From Cytophagales bacterium (lineage in GTDB: Bacteria > Bacteroidota > Bacteroidia > Cytophagales > UBA9547), in contig JAAFIH010000029.1 in the NCBI GenBank assembly GCA_013297755.1, forward strand, positions 1 through 64,000: DNA of 64,000 nt, given 5' to 3'. The notes under the pieces were generated by a model. It worked only from the letters and a program-made list of their open reading frames with translations, ran no database searches and had not been told where the DNA came from. Of this stretch, positions 16,866 through 25,175 are shown in pieces; the first letter of the stretch is position 1; every line of letters begins with the position of its first letter. A program made the position numbers and the translations under genes.

Positions 16866-19310
16866 ATGAAATACGCCAACATCAGAGAAGAAGAGCTAAA
16901 AAACAACATTGCCCAAGATTATTTTTGGATGTACGACTGTGCCAAAATCATTGGAAACATAGATTTTTGTGTGTCTATCAGACAAGAATCAGTGGAGTTT
17001 GCATCTCAGTCGCTCCTTTGGGCTGAGGCCAAAAAGGGCGTTTCAGATATATACTTGTCGCTAGTGCAGCTTATTTTAACGATTGGCAAAGCCCGCACTT
17101 TTGATAAACATTTGCCACCACCCTATTTGGCGGCCTTTGATGCCCAAAAAATAGCTTTTGTGCCATACAGTGAAGTGAGCGAAATTTTTTATATGAACGA
17201 TTTTAATTGGAACGTAACCCCCTCTAATTATGAATCCAAAGAATTTAAGCTTCTGCATCAAAAAGTAAAAAATACGATTACCGAAAAATCGCTATTGTAT
17301 GACTATCAAAAAAACGATCGAGAGCTACAAAATTTTATAAAATCAAACTTTGTAGTTGGCCATTTTGGGGTAACCAAAACCAGAATCGACAAAAATAATT
17401 TTATGATTATCTACAACAAGTGGCTACAAGCAGTAAAACCAAAAATTATCGTAAACTGGGAAATTGCCAAAAAAGTAGGCATCATAGATGGCGATTTTTA
17501 TTTGGCAGATTTATTAAGTCAAGACAATATTACATTAAAAGAAAAACTATATGTTTTATTAAAAAATGATAAATATGAATTAGATCGAAAATTTAATGAC
17601 ATGGGCTTATTTAATACAAGTTCGGCTACTTTTTCGGATAAACAAAAAGCCCACACCCAATTTTGGAGTATTTATGAGCGTCCACCTTTGGAGCAGTACT
17701 GGGATTATATCATCGAACGTAGAGATTTGCTGGTGCCACAAGACATACGTGAGCGAAAAGGCAGTTTTTTTACGCCTCAAATTTGGGTAGAACTTTCTCA
17801 AAAATACCTCGCTGATACTCTGGGCGAAGACTGGCAAGATGAATATTATATCTGGGATTGTGCCGCAGGCACAGGCAATTTGCTGCATGGGCTTACCAAT
17901 AAATACAACATTTGGGCCTCTACCCTCGATAAACAAGATGTAGATGTAATGCACGACCGCATACAAAATGGCACAAACTTACTCGAAGACCAAGTATTTC
18001 AGTTTGATTTTTTGAATGATAGTTTTGATAAATTGCCAAAAAAATTACGTGAAATACTAAATAATGAATCAAAACGAAAAAAATTGGTCATTTATATAAA
18101 CCCACCCTATGCAGAGGCGAGCAACAAAAAAACCCTAAAAAAAATAGAAGGCAACAAGGGTGTAGAACAAAGTATGGTAAATAAAAAATATAGTAAATAT
18201 CTTGGACAAGGAAATGCCGAGCTTTTTGCTCAATTTCTTACTAGAATTTATTTTGAAATCCCAGACTGTTTAATTGCAAATTTTTCAAAACTTAAAATTA
18301 TTTCAGGTCCTCATTTTATAGATTTCCGCAATTTTTTTAAAGCAACCTTTAAAAAAGGATTTATCATGCCTGCAAATTCATTTGACAATGTAAAAGGTAA
18401 ATTCCCAATTGGGTTTATGATTTGGAATACTTTTGAAAAAAAATCTTTAACTCATATAGAAACAGATGTTTACATTAATAGTAAAATATTATTTAGTAAA
18501 AAGAATTTTTATACGTATTACGACAATCAATATATTAATGATTGGATAAAACCATTTAGAGCTGATATTAAAAAGAATCAATTAATTGGAAAGTTTCCAT
18601 TTAAAGGCAATGATTTTCAAAACCAAAATATGATTCAAATTGTGCATCATAAAATGAATTATAATGTTGAAGCAGGTCAGTTTTTAATAAATCAAAAAAA
18701 TGTACTTACAGCATCTATTTATTTTGCAGTTCGCAAATGTATAGCAGCATCTTGGCTTAACGATAGAGATCAATTTTTATTTCCAAATGATGGATGGTCA
18801 AAAGATATAGAATTTCAAAATAATTGTTTTGTTTATTCCCTTTTCACAAACAATATTCAAGCAAAGTATGGCACTAATCACTGGATTCCGTATTCAGAAA
18901 TTGAAGTAAATGCAAGAGAAAAATTTGAAAGCGATTTTATGTCAAAATACATAGCTGGCAAAATAGATACCGAAATTACCAATGATTTATTTAGCAAAGT
19001 GGATAAAAAAGAACAAAAAGCTCTTAAATTCAGTCCTCATGCCCAATTAGTATTTGATGCTGGCAAAAAACTGTGGCAATATTATCATCAAGAAATCAAC
19101 AAAATACCTGTATCAGAACTCAAAAGTGAGCTTGTAAATGCCTCTTTGTATGATATACGTGAGTATTTTCAGGGACGTTCTGCATCAAGAATGAACAATT
19201 CCAGCCAAGACGAAACCTACACTCAGTTGATGGACAACCTAAGAGAGACTCTCAAAGACTTGGCTGCCCAAATAGAACCAAAAGTATATGAATATGGATT
19301 TTTGAAATAA
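16866..19310 (+). CDS. Type IIG restriction-modification protein, array copy 2
   Basis: An 814-residue paralogue with the same order of parts. The nuclease motif is Asp33 and Glu54-x-Lys56 in WAEAKKG. FFTP lies at 301-304, motif I DCAAGTGN at 331-338 and NPPY at 412-415. Its N-terminal 200 residues are clearly diverged from copies 1 and 3, which are almost identical there. The first 38 bases and the last 40 coding bases, however, match copy 1 exactly. The presumed target-recognition region (about 420-690) is unlike either neighbour apart from FSKLK and FDNVKGxFPIGF anchors. This suggests a separate specificity. It is translated in the same direction with an 11-bp gap to copy 1, so it is probably on one transcript with it. 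No frameshift or missing catalytic residue was seen. Confidence 0.85.
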   Translation: MKYANIREEELKNNIAQDYFWMYDCAKIIGNIDFCVSIRQESVEFASQSLLWAEAKKGVSDIYLSLVQLILTIGKARTFDKHLPPPYLAAFDAQKIAFVPYSEVSEIFYMNDFNWNVTPSNYESKEFKLLHQKVKNTITEKSLLYDYQKNDRELQNFIKSNFVVGHFGVTKTRIDKNNFMIIYNKWLQAVKPKIIVNWEIAKKVGIIDGDFYLADLLSQDNITLKEKLYVLLKNDKYELDRKFNDMGLFNTSSATFSDKQKAHTQFWSIYERPPLEQYWDYIIERRDLLVPQDIRERKGSFFTPQIWVELSQKYLADTLGEDWQDEYYIWDCAAGTGNLLHGLTNKYNIWASTLDKQDVDVMHDRIQNGTNLLEDQVFQFDFLNDSFDKLPKKLREILNNESKRKKLVIYINPPYAEASNKKTLKKIEGNKGVEQSMVNKKYSKYLGQGNAELFAQFLTRIYFEIPDCLIANFSKLKIISGPHFIDFRNFFKATFKKGFIMPANSFDNVKGKFPIGFMIWNTFEKKSLTHIETDVYINSKILFSKKNFYTYYDNQYINDWIKPFRADIKKNQLIGKFPFKGNDFQNQNMIQIVHHKMNYNVEAGQFLINQKNVLTASIYFAVRKCIAASWLNDRDQFLFPNDGWSKDIEFQNNCFVYSLFTNNIQAKYGTNHWIPYSEIEVNAREKFESDFMSKYIAGKIDTEITNDLFSKVDKKEQKALKFSPHAQLVFDAGKKLWQYYHQEINKIPVSELKSELVNASLYDIREYFQGRSASRMNNSSQDETYTQLMDNLRETLKDLAAQIEPKVYEYGFLK

Positions 19311-19353
19311 TTACTTTATGATATATCTTTCTAATTTTTATTTTATAAATCAG

Positions 19354-19378
19354 TATATTTGAAATGATTTTATCATTT
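19354..19378 (+). promoter_or_regulatory. Candidate promoter and operator before the nuclease gene
   Basis: TATATTTG at 19354-19361 matches the -7 consensus. It is followed at once by a perfect 7-bp palindrome with a 3-base centre (arms AAATGAT 19362-19368 and ATCATTT 19372-19378), where transcription would start. A palindrome there is well placed for a repressor, such as a controller protein of a restriction system. No regulator gene is visible nearby. This is the only sizeable gap in the array. Confidence 0.4.
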
Positions 19379-19391
19379 AATAGAAAAAATT

Positions 19392-19994
19392 ATGGCTTAT
19401 TCAAACTTTACATTAGCAAAACTAGAAAAAGATTACGGGTTGATGCAAAAAGATACTTTTTTGTTTAAAGATATAAATTTACCATTAATAGATGCAAGCC
19501 AAAGACTCAAAGACGATTTGCAAGATGCAAAAGAAGTTCCTATGATGTCCGAAAAGGCAAAATCGGAATACATTATTGCCCCAATTACTCGCGAGTTGAA
19601 ACGAAATAATGCTTTTATTACTATTTTTTCAGGCTATACTTTTAATATAGAAAGCGATAAAGAATTAAGTGGTTCGCCCGATTTTTTGATTTCTGCAAAA
19701 TCGGGAATTGTAGAACCCCAACGACCTGTATTTTGCTTGTTTGAGTCCAAAAATAAAGAAGCAACTGAAGGATTTGCCCAATGTGCAGCCGAAATGTACG
19801 CAGCCAGACTGTTTAACCTAGAAAATAATGAGCCTTACGAAACTATCTATGGTGCAGTTACCAATGCTTACGACTGGGTTTTTTTAAAACTTGAAGGAAA
19901 TACAGTTTTTATAGACAAAGAAAGGTATTTTTTGAATGAATTGCCAAAATTACTCGGCATTTTGCAATTTATTGTAAACCAATACAAAAACTAA
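19392..19994 (+). CDS. Stand-alone PD-(D/E)XK nuclease-like protein within the type IIG array
   Basis: A 200-residue soluble protein whose residue pattern fits the PD-(D/E)XK fold: Glu59 in EYIIAPI, Pro96-Asp97 in SGSPDFLIS, Glu118-x-Lys120 in LFESKNKE and Gln130 in FAQCAAEM. Proteins of this shape occur as hypotheticals in cyanobacteria and Bacteroidota (recollection). It has no methyltransferase or helicase part. It starts at ATG 19392, 81 bp after copy 2, with its own candidate promoter/operator, and is followed after 15 bp by copy 3. It is therefore likely made together with copy 3. It might be an accessory cleavage subunit, a methyl-directed nuclease, or an unrelated passenger. The active-site residues look intact. 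Confidence 0.7.
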   Translation: MAYSNFTLAKLEKDYGLMQKDTFLFKDINLPLIDASQRLKDDLQDAKEVPMMSEKAKSEYIIAPITRELKRNNAFITIFSGYTFNIESDKELSGSPDFLISAKSGIVEPQRPVFCLFESKNKEATEGFAQCAAEMYAARLFNLENNEPYETIYGAVTNAYDWVFLKLEGNTVFIDKERYFLNELPKLLGILQFIVNQYKN

Positions 19995-20009
19995 AAATCT
20001 TATTTCATA

Positions 20010-22439
20010 ATGAAATACGCCAACATCAGAGAAGAGGAGCTAAAAAATAAAATCGCACAGGAATATTTTTGGATGCTTGATTGCTCCAAAATAGTAGGAA
20101 ATGTAGATTTTTGTGTATCACTGCATAGTTCTGAAACAGAATTATCTGATATTTCTACGCTCTTGTGGGCAGAAGCCAAAAAAGGAGCAGCAGATATTCA
20201 AAAATCTATAAGCCAACTCATTCTTACTATCGGCAAAGCCCGTACTTTTGATAAAACGCTGCCTCCAGCCTATTTGGGTGCGTTTGATGCCGAAAAAATC
20301 GCTTTTGTGCCTTACAGCGAAATTACAGATGTGTTTTATCAAAATGATTTTAATTGGAACGTAACCCCCTCCAACCACGAAACACGAGAATTTAAACTTA
20401 TTCTTACCAAAGTAAAAGATACGCTCGATGCACAAGCCTTGATATTTTATTATGAAAAAGACCAAAAAGAGCTACAAAATTTCATAAAACAAAACTTTGT
20501 AGCTGGCAAATATGGCATTACCAAAACACGCATTGATAAAAATAATTTTATGGTCATTTACAACAAATGGCTTACAGCAGTAAAACCTACCATAAATGTA
20601 AATTGGGACTTTGCCAAAAAAGTAGGCATTATAGATGGTGATTTTTATTTAGCAGATTTGCTTTCTCACGAAAACGAAACCCTCAAAGACAAACTCTATG
20701 TTTTGCTCAAAAAAGACCAATACCAATTAGACCGAAAACTGAATGAATCTGGACTTTTTAGTAGCCAATCCACAGGTTTTAATGACAAACAAAAAGCCCA
20801 CATTCAATTTTGGAATAAATACGAAAGACCTCCCAAAGAAGAATACTGGGATTATATCGTAGGACGCAGAGATTTGCTCGTACCCCAAGATGTGCGTGAG
20901 CGAAAAGGCAGTTTTTTTACACCTCAAATTTGGGTAGAATTGTCTCAAAAGTACCTTGCAGATACCCTTGGCGAAGATTGGCAAGACGAATATTACATTT
21001 GGGATTGTGCCGCAGGCACTGGCAATTTATTGCATGGGTTGACTAATAAAAACAATATTTTTGCCTCTACATTAGACAAACAAGATGTAGATGTGATGCA
21101 CGATCGTATCAAAAATGGAGCTAATCTCTGGGAAAACCAAGTTTTTCAGTTCGATTTTTTAAACGATAATTTTGATAAACTGCCAAAAAATCTAAAAAAA
21201 ATTATCGATGACCCCGAAAAAAGAAAAAAATTAGTGATTTATATCAATCCGCCTTATGCGGAGGTTTCTAGTTTAGGAATCAAAAGTAAAGCTGGAGTAA
21301 ACCAATCAAAGTGTCATGAAAAATACATAAATAAAATTGGAACTGCAGGAAGAGAAATATACACATTATTTTTAGCAAGAATTTATGACGAATTATTGGG
21401 ATGTAAAATTGCAGAGTTTTCAAAACTAAAAATCTTACAAGGTTCGGCATTTATTTTGTTTCGCAATTATTTTAAATGCGAATTACTTAAATCGTTTGTA
21501 ATACCAGCTTGGACTTTTGATAATGTAAAAGGTAATTTTCCAATTGGGTTCAAAATTTGGAATACAAATAGTGAAAGTACTTTTGTTTCAACAATTTCTG
21601 ATGTCTATGATCACAACAAAAAACTAATTGGAGAAAAAACATTTTATGTTACAAATAAAAAAGAGTACATTAATAAATGGATTTCTCAATTTAAAGTTAA
21701 AGAAAATGCAATTGGCTTTTTAGCTGGTACAAATGGCAATGATTTTCAGCAAAATGGAATTGTTTATATTTTAAATGAAAAAAAACAAATGGCAAATCCA
21801 AGAGGAATGTGGATTAGCTTTGAAAACATAATTCAAATTTCAATCTATTTTTCTATTCGCAAAGCAATTTCTGCCACTTGGCTCAATGACAGAGACCAAT
21901 TTTTATTTCCAAATGATGGATGGAAAACTGATGTTGTATTTCAAAATGATTGTTTGGCTTTTACCCTTTTTACAAATAATATTCAATGTAAATATGGTAC
22001 AAACCATTTTATCCCATTTACAGAGCAAGAGGTAGGGGCTCAAGAGCGTTTCGAGAGTAATTTTATGGCCAATTTTATCAAAGGAAAATTAAAAAAAGAC
22101 AATACAAATGATATTTTTGGGAATACAGACACATCATGCACCACACCTCTTACATTTTCTACAGAAGCCAAAGCAGTATTTGATGCAGGCCGAGAACTTT
22201 GGCGATATTACCACCAATGCCTCAACAATACAAATACTTTTTTGAATACCAAACCCAACGCAAATGCGAGTTTGTATGACATACGAGAGTATTTTCAGGG
22301 CAGAAACACCAAAGGCACCATGAAACACAAAAGCGAAGACGAAAATTATACACTATTAATTGCAGATTTGCGAGAAACTTTAAAACTTTTAGCAAAAAAA
22401 ATAGAACCAAAAGTATATGAATATGGATTTTTGAAATAG
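20010..22439 (+). CDS. Type IIG restriction-modification protein, array copy 3
   Basis: An 809-residue paralogue. Residues 1-190 are nearly identical to copy 1 (two substitutions noted, Ala60 and Asn157). The segment at about 193-350 reads more like copy 2, including KKVGIIDGD and DCAAGTGNLLHGL. The C-terminal 65 residues are again identical to copy 1, so the gene is a mosaic of its neighbours. The nuclease motif is Asp33 and Glu55-x-Lys57. FFTP lies at 302-305, motif I at 332-339 and NPPY at 413-416. The region between about 420 and 700 is its own, giving a presumed third specificity. It follows the PD-(D/E)XK gene by 15 bp and ends the array. No attachment site or transposase borders it. 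Confidence 0.85.
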   Translation: MKYANIREEELKNKIAQEYFWMLDCSKIVGNVDFCVSLHSSETELSDISTLLWAEAKKGAADIQKSISQLILTIGKARTFDKTLPPAYLGAFDAEKIAFVPYSEITDVFYQNDFNWNVTPSNHETREFKLILTKVKDTLDAQALIFYYEKDQKELQNFIKQNFVAGKYGITKTRIDKNNFMVIYNKWLTAVKPTINVNWDFAKKVGIIDGDFYLADLLSHENETLKDKLYVLLKKDQYQLDRKLNESGLFSSQSTGFNDKQKAHIQFWNKYERPPKEEYWDYIVGRRDLLVPQDVRERKGSFFTPQIWVELSQKYLADTLGEDWQDEYYIWDCAAGTGNLLHGLTNKNNIFASTLDKQDVDVMHDRIKNGANLWENQVFQFDFLNDNFDKLPKNLKKIIDDPEKRKKLVIYINPPYAEVSSLGIKSKAGVNQSKCHEKYINKIGTAGREIYTLFLARIYDELLGCKIAEFSKLKILQGSAFILFRNYFKCELLKSFVIPAWTFDNVKGNFPIGFKIWNTNSESTFVSTISDVYDHNKKLIGEKTFYVTNKKEYINKWISQFKVKENAIGFLAGTNGNDFQQNGIVYILNEKKQMANPRGMWISFENIIQISIYFSIRKAISATWLNDRDQFLFPNDGWKTDVVFQNDCLAFTLFTNNIQCKYGTNHFIPFTEQEVGAQERFESNFMANFIKGKLKKDNTNDIFGNTDTSCTTPLTFSTEAKAVFDAGRELWRYYHQCLNNTNTFLNTKPNANASLYDIREYFQGRNTKGTMKHKSEDENYTLLIADLRETLKLLAKKIEPKVYEYGFLK

Positions 22440-22468
22440 AAATTTTCCCTATCCAAAAATATTACACA

Positions 22469-22498
22469 TTTGAAAAACAAATTCATTCAATATATTTG
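22469..22498 (+). promoter_or_regulatory. Promoter of the GH3 gene
   Basis: TTTG at 22469-22472, an 18-base spacer and TATATTTG at 22491-22498 give both halves of the Bacteroidota sigma-ABfr-type promoter. Transcription should start near 22505. The upstream TTG at 22470 lies inside the promoter and is therefore excluded as a start codon; ATG 22536 is preferred. Confidence 0.65.
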
Positions 22499-22535
22499 CA
22501 ATCAGTATTTCAATTATAACTTAAAAAAACATAAA

Positions 22536-25055
22536 ATGAAAAATATTTTTTTATCCATTACTTTAGTCAGTTTTGGTATTGTAGCCCAACCCTACAAAAA
22601 TGTTACATTACCCTTAGAAAAACGCATTGACGACTTAATGTCTAAGATGACAATAGAAGAAAAAATAGCCCAATTATATGGCGATGGTTTACGAACCAAA
22701 TCCAACGAAAGATTAGGAATTCCTGGCTTTGAAATGTCAGATGGCCCCATAGGTGTACGAACAGGCAAAGCCACCTCTTTTGCTTGTGGCGAGGCCATTG
22801 CTAGTTCTTGGGACACCCTTTTGATTGCCAAAGTTGCTCGTGCCATAGCCATAGAAGCCAAAGCTAAAGGTATAAATATCATGCTTGGGCCTACTGTAAA
22901 CAACCACAGGCTACCAAGTGGTGGACGCAATTTTGAAAGCTACTCCGAAGATCCTTACTTGGCTAGTCGCATGGCAGTAAACTATATCAAAGCCATGCAA
23001 AAAGAAAAAGTGGCCGTTTCGCTCAAGCATTTTTGTTGCAACGACCAAGAGTGGGAACGTATGCGTGTAGACGCTCAAATTGACGAGCAAACCATGCACG
23101 AAATACATTTACCCATGTTCAAAGCAGGTGTAACAGAAGCCAATGCCCTCACTGTGATGAGTGCATACAATAAAATAAACGGCACTTGGGCTAGCGAAAA
23201 CAAATACTTACTGAATGATGTACTCAAAAAAATGTATAAATTCAAAGGATTTGTCATCTCAGATTGGGAAGCTACTCATAGCACTTTAGCATCTGCCAAA
23301 GCAGGTTTAGATTTAGAAATGCCTAATCCAGTCTTTTTTGGCGATTCTTTGCTCAATGCAGTAAGAAAAAACAAAGTTTCTATCTCTGAAATTGATGATA
23401 AAGTACGCAGAGTTTTGAGAGTAAAATTTACTCTGGGCTTGTTTGATACCAAAAATACACCAAACGAAAACCTTGTAAATACGCCAGAATTCAAAAAACT
23501 AGCCTTAGAGTCCGCTCAAAGTGGAATGGTTTTATTAAAAAATAATAAAAATATATTACCACTAGATAAATCCAAAATTAAATCCATAGCCATCATAGGG
23601 CCAAATGCAAATATAGCTCGAACTGGTGCTGGCGGTAGCTCTTTGATAGCACCATATTATAGTGTAACGCCCAAAGAGGCCATAGAACAAAAAGTGGGTA
23701 ATGCTATAAAATTAAATTTTGCTCAAGGCGATGTCATAGATATCAAAGGTCTTACTACAATAGATGCTAAATATTTGATTGCCGAAAATGGGGAAGAAGG
23801 CCTCACTGCCAAATACTGGGACAAAGCAACCCTCCAAGATTGTATTGATGCCAACCTAACTGCACCACCCACAGTGATTCGTGTAGACAAAAACATGAGC
23901 CTTAGCTGGCCCGACCCACAGTCGCCTGATAGCAAAATAGATAAAGATTATTGGATAACTCAATGGACTGGCAAACTAAAACCACCCATTTCTCGAAAAT
24001 ATAAAATTTATACACGTACAGACGATGGTGCTAGGGTTTGGTTTGAAGACAAGCTAGTGATAGACAATTGGTATGTGCATGGCGCCCAAACGGATAGTTT
24101 TGTAGTAGACATGGAAGGATTCAATACATATAAAATTCGTATCGAATACTTTGAAGGAAACATGGGAGCCGATTTTCAATTTGCTTGGGATTTGCCCAAA
24201 GATGGTGCCACAGCAAGCAATGGCTCACTTATAGCTGAGGCCGTAAATGCTGCCAAAGCATCAGATGTGGCAGTAATATTTGCAGGAATGTCGAGCCAAT
24301 ACGAATCCGAGGGATTTGATACCAAGACTGGTCTTAAACTTCCTTCTTTTCAAGATTCATTAATTTCGGCAGTGGCTACAGCCAATCCCAAAACCATTGT
24401 TTGTTTGACAAATGGAAACGTCATAGAAATGCCTTGGCTCTATAAAGTACCAGCTGTGGTCGAGGGTTGGTATTCTGGTCAAGAAGTTGGCAACGCATTT
24501 GCAAATATTTTATTTGGAGATTACAATCCTTCGGGCAAATTAACACGTACTTTTGTATCAAAAAAATCAGATTCGCCTGCCTATACAGGATACATGGCCG
24601 ATGACATATCTGCAAAATATAGCGAAGGTATATTTGTAGGGTATCGATTTTTTGAAAAAATGGAAATCCCTACGCTTTTTCCATTTGGTCATGGTTTATC
24701 ATATAGTAGTTTTGAATATAAAAACCTCATAATCAGTGAATTAGGCAATAAAATCAAAGTAACACTTTCGGTAAAAAACACTTCAACAATAGCAGGCGAT
24801 GAAGTGGTGCAGGTCTATATAAAACCCAAAATTGAATTAGAAACAAGACCAGTCAAAGAACTAAAAGGATTTAGTAAAGTAAGTTTATTGCCTGGTCAAC
24901 AAAAAAACATAACTATTTATTTAGACAAAAACAATGCTTTTTCAATTTACGATACCAAAGTTCATGCTTTTGTATTACAAAAAGGAAATTATCAAATATG
25001 TGTCGGCAAATCTAGTGCCGATATCGTATTAAGTAGCGATTATAAAGTAAAATAA
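22536..25055 (+). CDS. bglX: GH3 beta-glucosidase with PA14 insert, exported
   Basis: An 839-residue glycoside hydrolase family 3 enzyme, probably periplasmic. The signal peptide MKNIFLSITL... ends near AQ18. The (beta/alpha)8 domain carries MSDGPIGVR at 68-76, SGGRNFESYSEDP at 128-140, the KHFCCND substrate loop at 164-170, and nucleophile Asp243 in GFVISDWEATH. The second alpha/beta domain is interrupted by a PA14 carbohydrate-binding-like insert (about 420-545, with AKYWDKATL and YTRTDDGARVWFEDKLVIDN). The C-terminus is fibronectin-III-like (GDEVVQVYIKP, FSKVSLLPGQ). The layout matches beta-glucosidases of the BglX/KmBgl type with a PA14 insert. The aglycone or linkage preference is not readable. 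The start was chosen as ATG 22536 because of the promoter position and the signal peptide. Confidence 0.9.
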   Translation: MKNIFLSITLVSFGIVAQPYKNVTLPLEKRIDDLMSKMTIEEKIAQLYGDGLRTKSNERLGIPGFEMSDGPIGVRTGKATSFACGEAIASSWDTLLIAKVARAIAIEAKAKGINIMLGPTVNNHRLPSGGRNFESYSEDPYLASRMAVNYIKAMQKEKVAVSLKHFCCNDQEWERMRVDAQIDEQTMHEIHLPMFKAGVTEANALTVMSAYNKINGTWASENKYLLNDVLKKMYKFKGFVISDWEATHSTLASAKAGLDLEMPNPVFFGDSLLNAVRKNKVSISEIDDKVRRVLRVKFTLGLFDTKNTPNENLVNTPEFKKLALESAQSGMVLLKNNKNILPLDKSKIKSIAIIGPNANIARTGAGGSSLIAPYYSVTPKEAIEQKVGNAIKLNFAQGDVIDIKGLTTIDAKYLIAENGEEGLTAKYWDKATLQDCIDANLTAPPTVIRVDKNMSLSWPDPQSPDSKIDKDYWITQWTGKLKPPISRKYKIYTRTDDGARVWFEDKLVIDNWYVHGAQTDSFVVDMEGFNTYKIRIEYFEGNMGADFQFAWDLPKDGATASNGSLIAEAVNAAKASDVAVIFAGMSSQYESEGFDTKTGLKLPSFQDSLISAVATANPKTIVCLTNGNVIEMPWLYKVPAVVEGWYSGQEVGNAFANILFGDYNPSGKLTRTFVSKKSDSPAYTGYMADDISAKYSEGIFVGYRFFEKMEIPTLFPFGHGLSYSSFEYKNLIISELGNKIKVTLSVKNTSTIAGDEVVQVYIKPKIELETRPVKELKGFSKVSLLPGQQKNITIYLDKNNAFSIYDTKVHAFVLQKGNYQICVGKSSADIVLSSDYKVK

Positions 25056-25065
25056 ATAGGCATTA

Positions 25066-25139
25066 AATTTCATAAAATTACTTGTTTTTGTATAAAAGCC
25101 CAAAATAAAATCCAAGAATATAAGTAATTTTATGAAATT
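25066..25139. terminator. Long perfect inverted repeat after the GH3 gene
   Basis: An 18-bp perfect inverted repeat (25066-25083 and 25122-25139) encloses a 38-base loop, beginning 11 bp past the GH3 stop. It would form a strong RNA hairpin and may terminate the transcript or protect its 3' end. It has no adjoining U-run, and its length is also compatible with the ends of a tiny mobile-element relic. Confidence 0.5.
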
Positions 25140-25175
25140 ATTTTAATAATTTCAAATCACATTTTTATTAATAAA

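Noticed and set aside
14404-22439. Reading the array as a type I or BREX-like system
   Set aside because: No HsdR/HsdS, helicase, PglZ or BrxC-like gene is present; each protein is self-contained.
22470-22535. Longer N-terminus for the GH3 enzyme starting at TTG 22470
   Set aside because: That codon lies within the promoter and the extension would precede a proper signal peptide.
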